Shown here in pieces: positions 31,246-39,812 of a stretch of 64,000 nucleotides of DNA. The notes beneath the pieces were generated by a model. The model saw nothing but the letters and a program-made list of their open reading frames with translations. It did no database searches and was not told the origin of the DNA. This DNA is from Rikenellaceae bacterium (lineage in GTDB: Bacteria; Bacteroidota; Bacteroidia; Bacteroidales; Rikenellaceae). The translations under genes were made by a program, and so were the position numbers. The stretch covers positions 186,001 to 250,000 of the forward strand of contig JAFRZW010000002.1 of assembly GCA_017442365.1 (NCBI GenBank). Reading direction: 5' to 3'. The first letter of the stretch is position 1; every line of letters starts with the position of its first letter.

Positions 31246-34230
31246 TTATTTTGCGGTTTTGACCACTCCACGGTTGTTTCGACCATCAATATAGACCGTC
31301 AGCGGCTCCGAGAAGCTCACGCGACGCAGAAATTCGCCCTCCTCCGTAGCTGTCATACCATTCAGTCGATCGACATCGAACACGCCATCGCCCTCATAGG
31401 GGTTGATCGTGAGGTAGCCGATTCCGAGCGAGGTTACGTTTTGGAAGAAGTGCGTGCCTTGGCTTGGCTCGACGCGGAAGTTATCCAATCCGCACTCGAC
31501 AATCACCCTCGCCTCGGAGATGTGCGACCACTTGACCGGAATGCCTAAGAAGGGGTCGCTCGAACCCCAACGACCCGGACCGACCAGCACGTAGCCACGT
31601 CCCTCGGCGCGCATACGTGAGTTGAGAGCGAGCAGTTCCGAGGCGATCTGCTCGGTGCGGAGGTTGTCGAAGGCTTGCGGTTTGACATAGACGATGTCCG
31701 AAATGCCGTGCATCGCACCCACACCCAATGCCCGCTCGGCATAGATCAGTGCGTCGTCGCCGCTATGCTCATCCCACTGCGTCGAGATGTCGTCGTTGGT
31801 CGAGATGATCGGGCGAATTTGGAGGAAGTTGAAGATCTTTTTCTGACCCGTCTTGACGTCCAGATTGACCGCAAACTCCATCTCGACGGGGCAACGCATC
31901 TCCTGCTCGCCCATCGCCAGAAGGTTCTCGATGATCTGCGCCAGCGGGAAGGTGCCATATTTCAATATTCGGTTGAAGGTGATCAACTTACGGCCCTTGT
32001 CGAAGGGCGATTCGGAGAGTGTCCCTTCGAGCATATTCCACGTCGAGGCGGCGTGCTGCACGTTGCGCATCGAGGCGTGGTCGGCAACGGTCAGACGTGC
32101 CAGATTGACCGAGTCGTCGCTCGAAATATGGAACGACGAGGGGCGCATATCGAGCGCATAGAACTCGCGCTGCGTGTCGCGCAACGTGAGGTCGAGTGTC
32201 GAAGTCTGCAACGCCTTTTGCGGATAGCGGGGCGAGAAGCGGAGCGTCTGTCCGCCATCGACCACCATCTTGCCCAGACCGAGTGCGATATTGACGATAC
32301 CCTCCTCGGCTCGCTCGTCGCCAATCGGGTAGTGGTTGATCGAGCGTGCCACACCCGACAGCGTCGGGAAGAAGTAGCCATCTTCCAGCGTTCCGCACAC
32401 CTGCTGCACGATGACAGCCATCTTCTCCTCACTCAGCAGATTCGACGAGGTGGCGATGTAGGCGCGGCTGGCAGCGAAATAGACCGAGGCATAGACGCTC
32501 TTGATCGCCTTACTCAGCAGACGCAACATCTGGCTCTTGTCCTCGGTGTTGGGGATCATATAGGTCGAATAGATACCTGCAAAGGGCTGATAGTGCGAGT
32601 CCTCCAACTTCGACGACGAACGCACCGCCAACGGATAATCGACCGTAGCCAGATAGGCTCTTAGCTCCGAAATGAGCTGTTCGGGCAGACGCGACGCCAC
32701 GAACTCCGACAGCAACTCCTCGTCGCTCATCTCGGCCGAAACCACATATTGCAGGTCATTCTCCTTGATAAAGCGGTCGAAGTAGTCGGTTGCGATGACG
32801 ATCGTGCGCGGGATCAGGATTCGTATATCCTCATATTTGTTGTACTCGTGGTATTTCTGCAACATACTGTTAATGAACGCCAAACCGCGCGCCTTGCCAC
32901 CCAGGGAGCCTTCGCCCAAGCGAGCAAAACCGATGGCACTGCTATACGAATCGCGGTCGAAACGTGCCACCACACCTTGACCGAGCATTGTTCGGTAGTC
33001 GCGGATCAGCGCGACGAGTTTGTGTCGGTGCTCCTCGATCGACTCGAAATGGGCGCGGTCGAGGGCGCGAATCGACGCTGCCAATGGGAACAGACCGCGC
33101 GCATAGAGCCACTTCGAGAGGTGGTTTTGCGAGGTGTGATACTCGAATACCGAGTCGGGGATCTGCGCAATCAACTTCTGCATATCGCGCAGATCTTTGG
33201 CGCGTCCGATCAGTGTGCCATTGACCGGATCGCGGAACTCGAAATCGCCAAATGCGAACTCGCGTCCGATATAGTCGGCCAGCTCCTCGTGGAGGGTCTT
33301 CGAGTTCTTCTGAATAAAGCCCACTTCGAACTGCTCGGCCTGCTCGCGGAAACACTCCTCGGATGACTGCAACAGAATGGGCATCAGTGGATTATCTTTA
33401 CGAATCAAGCGGCAGAGATCGATACCCGCGTCCTTCTTTTCGTCCGAACTGCGGTCGGTCGGGCGCAGCGGGAAACCGACGTCCGAGATCACACCGAGCA
33501 GGTTGCTCTTGTAGCGTTGATAGATACGCACGGCGTCCTCATAGTTGGTCGCCAGAAGGATCTTCGGGCGGGCACGCTTGCGCAGAATCTGCTGCTGCTC
33601 GTTGTAGGCATCTTTCAGAAACTCACTGTTTTGCAACAACACAAGCTTGTAGATCGCAGGCAGATAGGTCGAGTAGTAACGGATCGAGTCCTCGACCAGC
33701 AGGATCGACTGCACACCGCCCTCCAAGATATCCTTGTCGGCATTCATTCGGTCCTCGATCAGCTTGATGATAGCAATGATCAGGTCGGCATTGCCGTGCC
33801 AGCAGAAGATGTAGTCGAGAGCCGTGCGATCCTGCTCCTCGATGCGGCGATAGATATCCTTCGAGAAGCTGGTCAGCAGCACCACGGGCACCTTCGGATA
33901 GCGCTCCTTGACGATGCGCGAGAAGGCAAACACATCGGGCTCACCCACGTTGTACATCGTCAGAATGAAGTCGAAACCACCCTCCGACTCCAATCGCTCC
34001 AACGCCTCGGCAGTCGAGCTGACGCGCGTCAGCGAGGGCGGGTTGCTCATATTGAGGTCCATATACTCTTGGTTGATCTGAGCCTCGATGTGGCCGTCCT
34101 CTTCGAGAATGTAGCCGTCGTAGCTGCAACATACGAGCAGAATTTTGTGGATTCGGTGGCGCATAAATCGGAACGGCACGTTGCATACCGCTTCGCTGCT
34201 TGGGATCGAATAAATTGTGTTGTCCATCAT
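31246..34230 (-). CDS. Two receiver-like domains fused to a PEP synthase/PPDK-type ATP-grasp domain
   Basis: The 994-residue product is a three-part fusion. Residues about 28-160 form a receiver-like fold lacking the phosphoacceptor (ILLVCCSYDG, TMYNVG instead of a D). Residues about 175-330 form a second receiver that keeps the phosphorylation residues: acidic pair in LLVEDS, Asp250 in SDVGFP, Lys308 in IQKNS. From about residue 425 comes the ATP/pyruvate-binding domain of PEP synthase and PPDK (EGSLGGKARGL at 440-450, VRSSSKLEDSHYQPFAGIYS at 536-555). The central phosphohistidine and C-terminal PEP/pyruvate barrel domains are absent; instead there is a distinct C-terminal segment (GPGRWGSSDPFLGIPV). 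It therefore cannot be a complete PEP synthase. The substrate and role are unknown; control by phosphorylation is inferred. Confidence 0.85.
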   Translation of the reverse strand: MMDNTIYSIPSSEAVCNVPFRFMRHRIHKILLVCCSYDGYILEEDGHIEAQINQEYMDLNMSNPPSLTRVSSTAEALERLESEGGFDFILTMYNVGEPDVFAFSRIVKERYPKVPVVLLTSFSKDIYRRIEEQDRTALDYIFCWHGNADLIIAIIKLIEDRMNADKDILEGGVQSILLVEDSIRYYSTYLPAIYKLVLLQNSEFLKDAYNEQQQILRKRARPKILLATNYEDAVRIYQRYKSNLLGVISDVGFPLRPTDRSSDEKKDAGIDLCRLIRKDNPLMPILLQSSEECFREQAEQFEVGFIQKNSKTLHEELADYIGREFAFGDFEFRDPVNGTLIGRAKDLRDMQKLIAQIPDSVFEYHTSQNHLSKWLYARGLFPLAASIRALDRAHFESIEEHRHKLVALIRDYRTMLGQGVVARFDRDSYSSAIGFARLGEGSLGGKARGLAFINSMLQKYHEYNKYEDIRILIPRTIVIATDYFDRFIKENDLQYVVSAEMSDEELLSEFVASRLPEQLISELRAYLATVDYPLAVRSSSKLEDSHYQPFAGIYSTYMIPNTEDKSQMLRLLSKAIKSVYASVYFAASRAYIATSSNLLSEEKMAVIVQQVCGTLEDGYFFPTLSGVARSINHYPIGDERAEEGIVNIALGLGKMVVDGGQTLRFSPRYPQKALQTSTLDLTLRDTQREFYALDMRPSSFHISSDDSVNLARLTVADHASMRNVQHAASTWNMLEGTLSESPFDKGRKLITFNRILKYGTFPLAQIIENLLAMGEQEMRCPVEMEFAVNLDVKTGQKKIFNFLQIRPIISTNDDISTQWDEHSGDDALIYAERALGVGAMHGISDIVYVKPQAFDNLRTEQIASELLALNSRMRAEGRGYVLVGPGRWGSSDPFLGIPVKWSHISEARVIVECGLDNFRVEPSQGTHFFQNVTSLGIGYLTINPYEGDGVFDVDRLNGMTATEEGEFLRRVSFSEPLTVYIDGRNNRGVVKTAK

Positions 34231-34250
34231 ATTAATCGCTTCAATGCAGA

Positions 34251-34258
34251 CAAAAGTA
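34251..34258 (-). promoter_or_regulatory. Probable promoter (-7 box) of the receiver/ATP-grasp gene
   Basis: On the minus strand 34258-34251 reads TACTTTTG, 21-28 bp before the ATG at 34230. No TTG at the standard distance upstream. Confidence 0.55.
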
Positions 34259-34270
34259 AAAAATATTGTG

Positions 34271-34278
34271 TATATTTG
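34271..34278 (+). promoter_or_regulatory. Probable promoter (-7 box) of the acetyltransferase-gcvT operon
   Basis: TATATTTG matches TAnnTTTG, 29 bp before the ATG at 34307. It is divergent from the minus-strand box at 34251-34258 with only 12 bp between them. Confidence 0.6.
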
Positions 34279-34306
34279 CTAAGATTTTCAAGAAAATTAC
34301 ACAGCT

Positions 34307-35569
34307 ATGAGCTATACTTTGAAGGTGGTCAGCTCGGCGCAAGACGAACGCGCATTTATCGACCTACCCAAACGATTGTACAAATCGACCCCGCAGTGGG
34401 TCTGCCCATTCGATGATGATATTCGCTCGGTGTTCGATCCCGCGCGCAACGACTCGTTCAACGATGGCGAGGCTCGCCGCTGGTTAGCTTTCGACGAGAA
34501 GGGCGTGTGCGTAGGTCGTATCGCTGCATTCTTCAACCGCCGCACGGCAATGCTCGACAATGAGCAACCTACCGGAGGTTGCGGTTTTTTCGAGGCGATC
34601 GACGACCGCGAGCTGGCATTTATGCTCTTCGACGCTGCCCGTGAGTGGCTCTCGGAGAACGGTATGGAGGCGATGGACGGCCCGATCAACTTCGGCTCGC
34701 GCGACCAATGGTGGGGGCTGCTGGTCAATGGTTTCGAGCACCAGCCGCTCTACGCCAACCCCTACAATCCGCCTTACTATCAGAAGATGTTCGAGGAGTA
34801 TGGTTTCCAGACCTACTTCAACCAGCATACCTACGCCCGCGGAATCAGCGCAGGAACGCTCTCGGAGGCCGTTTATGCACGTGTGAAGCGCTTGGAGGAG
34901 CAGCCCGAATACCGCTTCGAACATATCCGTATGGAGGATTTGGAGCGCGTGATCGAGGGTTTCCGCACGGTCTATAACAAGGCGTGGTCGATGTTTACGG
35001 GCGTGCAGCAGATGGATGAGGCACACGCACGAGGACTGATGAATACGCTCCGTCCGATCCTCGACCCCGAGCTGGTCTATTTCGCCTACTATAATGACGA
35101 GCCGATCGGCTTCTTCATTATGATCCCCGACCTGAACCGAATCATCGGCAAGTTCAACGGTAAGTTTGGCTTGATCAATAAGTTACGTTTCATTTGGGAC
35201 TTGAAGGTTGCCAAGAAGGTCGATCGCGCATTTGGTCTGATCTTTGGCGTTACGCCCGAGCAGCAGGGCAAGGGCGTCGAGTCGGGTATGATCCGCGCCT
35301 TCGAGAAGAAGGTCGAGGAGGGCACGCTGCCCTACAAGACGCTCGAATTGGCTTGGATCGGCGACTTCAACCCCGTGATGATGCGTATGGTCGAGAAGTT
35401 TGTCTGCGCCAACCGCCACAAGCAACACGTAACCTATCGTTATCTGTTCGATCGCACCAAGGAGTTCAAGCGTTGCCCCTCGTTGGCACTCAAACGCCGC
35501 GAACGCCCCGCACCCGCAACTGTGGCTACTCCCGCAACCGAGCCGACAGCTACTACAACCGAAAAATAA
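34307..35569 (+). CDS. GNAT-like acetyltransferase family protein
   Basis: The 420-residue product begins [21 protein letters not shown]. It has a central region like GNAT acyltransferases: [22 protein letters not shown], then [17 protein letters not shown], where QGKGVES resembles the acetyl-CoA-binding Q/RxxGxG/A loop. Residues 20-200 form a long N-terminal domain with many aromatic residues ([20 protein letters not shown]). The last 25 residues are Pro/Ala/Thr rich. The substrate is unknown. It is 23 bp upstream of gcvT and probably cotranscribed, but a link to glycine cleavage is not evident. Confidence 0.75.
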   Translation: MSYTLKVVSSAQDERAFIDLPKRLYKSTPQWVCPFDDDIRSVFDPARNDSFNDGEARRWLAFDEKGVCVGRIAAFFNRRTAMLDNEQPTGGCGFFEAIDDRELAFMLFDAAREWLSENGMEAMDGPINFGSRDQWWGLLVNGFEHQPLYANPYNPPYYQKMFEEYGFQTYFNQHTYARGISAGTLSEAVYARVKRLEEQPEYRFEHIRMEDLERVIEGFRTVYNKAWSMFTGVQQMDEAHARGLMNTLRPILDPELVYFAYYNDEPIGFFIMIPDLNRIIGKFNGKFGLINKLRFIWDLKVAKKVDRAFGLIFGVTPEQQGKGVESGMIRAFEKKVEEGTLPYKTLELAWIGDFNPVMMRMVEKFVCANRHKQHVTYRYLFDRTKEFKRCPSLALKRRERPAPATVATPATEPTATTTEK

Positions 35570-35592
35570 TCATAAAAAACATTTATAACACA

Positions 35593-36690
35593 ATGAAAAT
35601 CACTCCTTTCACCAAGTATCACATCGCAGCAGGTGCCAAGATGGCCGAGTTTGCGGGTTACAATATGCCCATCGAGTTTTCGGGCATTAACGACGAGCAC
35701 GCTACCGTTCGCAACGGCGTGGGTGTTTTTGACGTGAGCCATATGGGCGAGATTTGGGTCAAGGGCCCGAAGGCTCTCCCCTTCTTGCAGCGTATCACCT
35801 CGAACGACGTGTCGAAACTCTTCGACGGCAAGGTGCAGTACTCGTGCCTGCCTAATGGCAAGGGCGGTATCGTCGATGATATTCTGGTCTATCGCATTGA
35901 CGAGCTGACCTATCTGCTGGTGGTCAATGCTGCCAACATCGACAAGGATTGGGCGCACATCTGCGAGCAGGGCAAGGCGTTCGGTTTGGAGGCAGGCAAG
36001 GAGCTCTACAACGCTTCGGACGAGATCTGCCAGCTGGCAATTCAGGGTCCGATGGCGATGAAACTCGTGCAGAAGATGTGTCCTGAGGCTGTTGAGGATA
36101 TGACCTACTACACCTTCTGCAAGACCGAGATCGCAGGTATCAAGGACGCAATTCTCTCGATCACGGGTTACACCGGTGCGGGTGGTTGCGAGATCTACGT
36201 TGCCAACGAGGACGCTGATAAGCTGTGGGAGGCAATGTGGAAGGCAGGCGAGGAGTTCGGTTTGAAGAACATCGGTCTTGGCGCACGCGACACGTTGCGT
36301 TTGGAGAAGGGTTTCTGCCTCTATGGCAACGATATCGACGACACCACTTCGCCCATCGAGGCTGGTCTGGGCTGGATCACCAAGTTTGTCGAGGGTAAGG
36401 ATTTCATCGACCGCGAGGTGCTGGCAAAGCAGAAGGCCGAGGGCGTTGAGCGTAAGTTGGTTGCATTCAAGATGATCGAGCGCGGTATTCCTCGCCACGG
36501 CTACGAGCTGGCCGACGCGGAGGGCAACGTGATTGGCGTTGTAACATCGGGTACGATGTCGCCTACGTTGCGCGAGGGTATCGGTATGGGCTATGTCAAG
36601 ACGGCACACGCGGCCATTGGTTCGCAGATTGCGGTTGTGATTCGCGGTCGTCAGATCAAGGCGGAGGTCGTAAAGGCTCCGTTTGTGTAG
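35593..36690 (+). CDS. gcvT: Glycine cleavage system T protein (aminomethyltransferase)
   Basis: GcvT transfers the methylene group from the aminomethyl-lipoyl H protein to tetrahydrofolate and releases ammonia. The product has 365 residues, close to the 364 of E. coli. I chose the ATG at 35593 because the homologous start [20 protein letters not shown] begins there; the frame is open far upstream but overlaps the preceding gene. Visible motifs include [29 protein letters not shown] and [20 protein letters not shown]. The gcvH and gcvP genes are not in this window. A lipoprotein gene starts 20 bp after it. Confidence 0.97.
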   Translation: MKITPFTKYHIAAGAKMAEFAGYNMPIEFSGINDEHATVRNGVGVFDVSHMGEIWVKGPKALPFLQRITSNDVSKLFDGKVQYSCLPNGKGGIVDDILVYRIDELTYLLVVNAANIDKDWAHICEQGKAFGLEAGKELYNASDEICQLAIQGPMAMKLVQKMCPEAVEDMTYYTFCKTEIAGIKDAILSITGYTGAGGCEIYVANEDADKLWEAMWKAGEEFGLKNIGLGARDTLRLEKGFCLYGNDIDDTTSPIEAGLGWITKFVEGKDFIDREVLAKQKAEGVERKLVAFKMIERGIPRHGYELADAEGNVIGVVTSGTMSPTLREGIGMGYVKTAHAAIGSQIAVVIRGRQIKAEVVKAPFV

Positions 36691-36710
36691 GCTAATTTTA
36701 TTTCGACTCA

Positions 36711-37415
36711 ATGATGAAATACTTGAAATCAATAGTGCTGGCGGTGGCGGCAATGGTGGTCGTGGCGTGCGAGCCCAACGGTGGCGATGACGTCAAAACG
36801 GAGACCGTAACCTTCTCGAACGTAATGCTTTTCGAGAACGGATATATGAACCAAAAGACATATACCGAGGAGCCGTGGATATTCGTCAATGAATACGATG
36901 CAACGTATGGATCGTGGAATGGTTTTGCGTTTTCGACGCTCAACGACACCAAAACCGCAACCTTCGAAAACCAATACAGTGTCTTCTGTACCGAGACTCC
37001 CTCGACCTTTGCCGTGGCCTATTACGAGTCGTATATGAAAAATCCGGCTGTGTTCCGCGTCGCCGACGGTCAGGTACGCAAGTTGCGTTCGGTCGATGTC
37101 TGCAATGCAACCTATCCTGCACTGACGATGCGCAACGGCAATGCGTGGTCGAAGAAATTTGCTTCGGGAGATTGGTTCAAGGTGATCTTTACGGGCTACG
37201 ATGTCTATGGCAAGGTGAGTGGTACGGTCGAGTTCTATGCGGCCGATTTCCGCAATGGCAAGTCGTACATCTGCTCGGAGTGGACCAAGGTTGATCTGAG
37301 TTCGCTCGGCGCGATCTATAAGGTCGAGATCTCGATGGATTCGAGCGATACGGGCGAGTGGGGTGTCAATACTCCGTGCTACATCTGCTTGGACAATCTG
37401 GTCTATATCCCGTAG
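36711..37415 (+). CDS. Lipoprotein with DUF4465-like domain
   Basis: The 234-residue product starts MMKYLKSIVLAVAAMVVVACE, a signal peptide with lipobox VVAC. The rest resembles DUF4465 proteins of Bacteroidetes: YGSWNGFAFSTLNDTKTATF, then NQYSVFC, TFAVAYYESY, and a beta-rich end with GTVEFYAADF and PCYICLDNLVYI. Such domains occur in surface lipoproteins that may bind ligands; the function here is unknown. It lies 20 bp after gcvT, so it is transcribed with it, and ends at a clear terminator. Start could equally be the second Met. Confidence 0.8.
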   Translation: MMKYLKSIVLAVAAMVVVACEPNGGDDVKTETVTFSNVMLFENGYMNQKTYTEEPWIFVNEYDATYGSWNGFAFSTLNDTKTATFENQYSVFCTETPSTFAVAYYESYMKNPAVFRVADGQVRKLRSVDVCNATYPALTMRNGNAWSKKFASGDWFKVIFTGYDVYGKVSGTVEFYAADFRNGKSYICSEWTKVDLSSLGAIYKVEISMDSSDTGEWGVNTPCYICLDNLVYIP

Positions 37416-37442
37416 AGTCGCACGCATAATAGATACGCAAGA

Positions 37443-37490
37443 TTCGGCTACCGAGCCCTCTTCGTGGGGGCTGTCGGTAGCCGATTTTTT
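37443..37490 (+). terminator. Terminator of the acetyltransferase-gcvT-lipoprotein operon
   Basis: TCGGCTACCGA and TCGGTAGCCGA pair over 11 bp around a loop that itself pairs GCCC/GGGC, followed by six T. Confidence 0.92.
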
Positions 37491-37626
37491 ATTTCTATGA
37501 ACGCGCAGAGGCGAGTTCGGAACGGTTTTTGGAATACCAGACCGAGGGGGCACTGCCGATGACAACGCCCCGCACCACCGATCTGACAAAAAAATATTCA
37601 ACCAAATAACCGTAAAATAATAAGCT

Positions 37627-37776
37627 ATGAAAACTTTGAACAACAGACCTCGTTTCTATCAGCAACCTCGCTTGGTTACGCGCGCGGTGCGAGTCGAGCA
37701 GGGTTTTGCGGGTACGGGCGAGCCGGTTGCCTTCGCCGAAGATGAGTACATCGAGCCGGCAGACGCTTGGGAATAG
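37627..37776 (+). CDS. Small protein of 49 residues, function unknown
   Basis: The short frame starts MKTLNNRPRFYQQPRLVTRA and ends with an acidic tail (EDEYIEPADAWE). It has a basic N-terminal third, a central RVEQGFAGTGEP and an acidic C-terminus. Bacteroidales genomes often carry similar tiny genes of the form M-K-x-basic, Pro, then E-x-GF-x-G, near lipoprotein genes; the resemblance is from memory and not checked. It lies between two terminators and upstream of the rnhA promoter. AT-rich sequence AAATAACCGTAAAATAATAAGCT precedes the ATG, as at other starts here. No TAnnTTTG promoter was found. Confidence 0.5.
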   Translation: MKTLNNRPRFYQQPRLVTRAVRVEQGFAGTGEPVAFAEDEYIEPADAWE

Positions 37777-37831
37777 TGGTCAAAAAGTCGCTTCAAAAGC
37801 GATAAAAACTCGCATCTGACAGCTTCGGAGT

Positions 37832-37857
37832 CTGACAAATGTTTGTCAGGCTCTTTT
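37832..37857 (+). terminator. Terminator upstream of rnhA
   Basis: CTGACAAA pairs with TTTGTCAG (37842-37849), followed by GCTCTTTTTA. It would end the transcript of the 49-residue small gene. Confidence 0.7.
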
Positions 37858-37873
37858 TATTTGCATATCTTTG
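37842..37873 (+). promoter_or_regulatory. rnhA promoter, overlapping the upstream terminator
   Basis: TTTG (37842-37845), 20 bp, then TATCTTTG (37866-37873): a full Bacteroidetes promoter whose -33 element is part of the 3' arm of the preceding terminator hairpin. The leader before the rnhA ATG is about 15 bases. Confidence 0.85.
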
Positions 37874-37893
37874 CGGTCGAAAAATTATCTGCA

Positions 37894-38349
37894 ATGCCAC
37901 AAATCACAATCTATACCGATGGCTCATCGCTCGGCAACCCGGGCGCGGGAGGCTATGGCGTGGTGCTCATCTCGCCGCCCTACCGCAAGGAGCTGAGTGC
38001 AGGCTACCGACTGACAACCAACAATCGAATGGAGTTGCTGGCCGTGATCGTTGCGCTCGAAGCGTTGCGTTTCGAGGGTAGCGACGTGGTGATCTACTCT
38101 GACTCGCGTTACGTGGTCGATGCTGTGAGCAAAGGTTGGGTCTTCGGTTGGGAGCGCAAGGGATTTGCAGGTAAGAAGAATCCCGATCTTTGGCAACGTT
38201 TTCTCAGGATTTATCGTCGTCATCACGTCCGTTTCGTGTGGGTCAAGGGGCACGCCGAGACGGTCGAAAACAACCGCTGCGACCAGCTGGCTGTGGCGGC
38301 CGCAAATGGTGCGGTGTTGCTCGAAGATGTGGGCTACCAACCCGAATAG
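37894..38349 (+). CDS. rnhA: Ribonuclease HI
   Basis: The enzyme cuts RNA in RNA-DNA hybrids, removing R-loops and Okazaki primers. The 151-residue product has the catalytic acids in order: Asp in IYTDGSSLGNPGAGGYG, Glu in NNRMELLAVIVALEAL, Asp in IYSDSRYVVDAV and Asp in NNRCDQLAV. The basic protrusion is reduced to GWVFGWERKGFAGKKNPDLW. I chose the ATG at 37894 because MPQITIYTDGS is the family start and the promoter at 37842-37873 rules out an earlier one. Confidence 0.97.
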   Translation: MPQITIYTDGSSLGNPGAGGYGVVLISPPYRKELSAGYRLTTNNRMELLAVIVALEALRFEGSDVVIYSDSRYVVDAVSKGWVFGWERKGFAGKKNPDLWQRFLRIYRRHHVRFVWVKGHAETVENNRCDQLAVAAANGAVLLEDVGYQPE

Positions 38350-38393
38350 TGGGTGGCAATGAAAGTGAATATTGACAAACTTAAATACTGATT

Positions 38394-39362
38394 ATGAATG
38401 TAATACTACTGCTTGTCGGTTTGGCGTTGATACTTTTCGGAGCAAACTATATGACCGACGGCTCGGCAGCGTTGGCTCGACGATTCCATCTCTCGGAGTT
38501 CATCGTCGGATTGACCGTTGTGGCCATCGGTACATCGACCCCTGAATTGGTTGTGAGTGTCATCTCGGCTCTGCACGGTAGCGGCGAGATGGCTATCGGA
38601 AATGTAACGGGATCGAACCTCTTCAATGGTCTGTTGATCTTGGGTATCACCACGCTGGTTCGCCCCGTACCCCTCACCTCGGACAACATCAAAAAGGATA
38701 TTCCACTCGGCATTCTTGCCTCGATCGTGCTGTTGGTGGTCTGCTGCGACGTGCTGCTCGGTAGCGACCTGCGCAATAACATCGGTCGCGACGAGGGTAT
38801 CATTCTGCTGTTGCTGTTTGTGATCTTTATTGCCTACACCATCTTCTCGGCCAAAGTACCCGAGAGCGATGAGATGACAGCCGAGGTGGTCGAGCAACAG
38901 AAGTCGATGCCGATTTGGTTGATGATTGTGATGATCGTGGGCGGTTTGGCGGCGTTGGTCTTCGGTGGCAATCTGTTCCAGACGAGTGCCGTCGAGATAG
39001 CTCGTGCGTTAGGCGTCAGCGAGTCGATGATCGCCATCACTCTGCTGGCAGGTGGCACATCGCTGCCCGAGTTGGCGGCAAGTGTAGTGTCGGCATTGAA
39101 GGGCAAGGCCGAGATGGCAATGGGTAACGTGCTCGGCTCGAATATCTCGAACATCTTCTTGGTGTTGGGTGCGTCGGCAACGATCACTCCACTCTCGTTG
39201 GGCGGCATTACGATGGTCGATCTGCTGACGGTGTTGGGCGCGTCGGTCCTGCTGTGGATCACCGCGTTCAGTTTCAAGCGCAATAAGATCGATCGTCCCG
39301 AAGCGGTGATCTTGATTCTCGCCTACTTTGTCTATATTTGGTATATGGTTACGCACCAATAG
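38394..39362 (+). CDS. Calcium/sodium antiporter, CaCA family (YrbG-like)
   Basis: The product is predicted to exchange Na+ or H+ for Ca2+ across the inner membrane. The 322 residues form about ten membrane helices in two homologous halves. The alpha repeats that line the ion site are visible: VVAIGTSTPELVVSVISAL near residue 45 and LLAGGTSLPELAASVVSAL near residue 220, each followed by MAIGNVTGSN or MAMGNVLGSN. A central acidic loop (PESDEMTAEVVEQQ) is cytoplasmic or periplasmic. The length matches bacterial YrbG-type members. It follows rnhA by 44 bp without a promoter, so read-through is likely. Confidence 0.93.
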   Translation: MNVILLLVGLALILFGANYMTDGSAALARRFHLSEFIVGLTVVAIGTSTPELVVSVISALHGSGEMAIGNVTGSNLFNGLLILGITTLVRPVPLTSDNIKKDIPLGILASIVLLVVCCDVLLGSDLRNNIGRDEGIILLLLFVIFIAYTIFSAKVPESDEMTAEVVEQQKSMPIWLMIVMIVGGLAALVFGGNLFQTSAVEIARALGVSESMIAITLLAGGTSLPELAASVVSALKGKAEMAMGNVLGSNISNIFLVLGASATITPLSLGGITMVDLLTVLGASVLLWITAFSFKRNKIDRPEAVILILAYFVYIWYMVTHQ

Positions 39363-39387
39363 TCGGGTCGTAATTCGCAATAAGAGA

Positions 39388-39423
39388 ACAGGTCGCACAC
39401 CACAACGTGCGACCTGTTTTTTT
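39388..39423 (+). terminator. Terminator of the rnhA-antiporter operon
   Basis: ACAGGTCGCAC (39388-39398) pairs with GTGCGACCTGT (39407-39417), 11 bp, with seven to nine T. Confidence 0.93.
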
Positions 39424-39485
39424 GAGTTGCCAACACAGGGCTGCGACCCCTTGCCGACATTTACTCTTTGCCGGGCATCTATAAC

Positions 39486-39518
39486 AAAAGCGTTCTCCCT
39501 TGTTGGAAGAACGCTTTT
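39486..39518 (-). terminator. Second hairpin, probable pckA terminator (bidirectional)
   Basis: AAAAGCGTTCT (39486-39496) pairs with AGAACGCTTTT (39508-39518) over 11 bp. The T run within the stem works on both strands. It is the best terminator candidate for the minus-strand pckA transcript, which would then have a 3' tail of about 290 bases. Confidence 0.65.
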
Positions 39519-39812
39519 CGTATTATGATTCGAATATTGTATCGAGTGTGCGTGTGAGCGGTTTCGATCGCCCTTTGACGGTATTGGGCTTTACTCTCCT
39601 CTCTCTCCACTTTCGGCACTGCCTTAGTTGCTACTCCTCGGAGTCTCATCTATGCCTTGCCCACTCAATCCCCCCTCGGAGAGTCTGCGTGTTGCCGATA
39701 CACCACTATCAAAACCTTTCGGACGCGAAGTGCGCCTACGAGTCCACTTTTTTTTGCTCCACGCTCCTCTCTGACCGACGGAGCGGTCAAATTCGGATCG
39801 GTTTGGTGTCGA
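39519..39812. other. Unassigned stretch downstream of pckA
   Basis: About 290 bases with pyrimidine-rich segments (CTCCTCTCTCTCCAC, CTACTCCTCGGAGTC, CCCCCCTCGGAGAG, TTTTTTTTGCTCC). Frames open here on the plus strand run into the antisense of pckA and look non-coding. No promoter, tRNA or repeat was recognised. It may be the long 3' tail of pckA or a decayed gene. Confidence 0.4.

Noticed and set aside
35194..35592. Long N-terminal extension of gcvT
   Set aside because: It overlaps the end of the acetyltransferase gene in another frame and adds an Arg-rich sequence unlike the family; the family start is at 35593.
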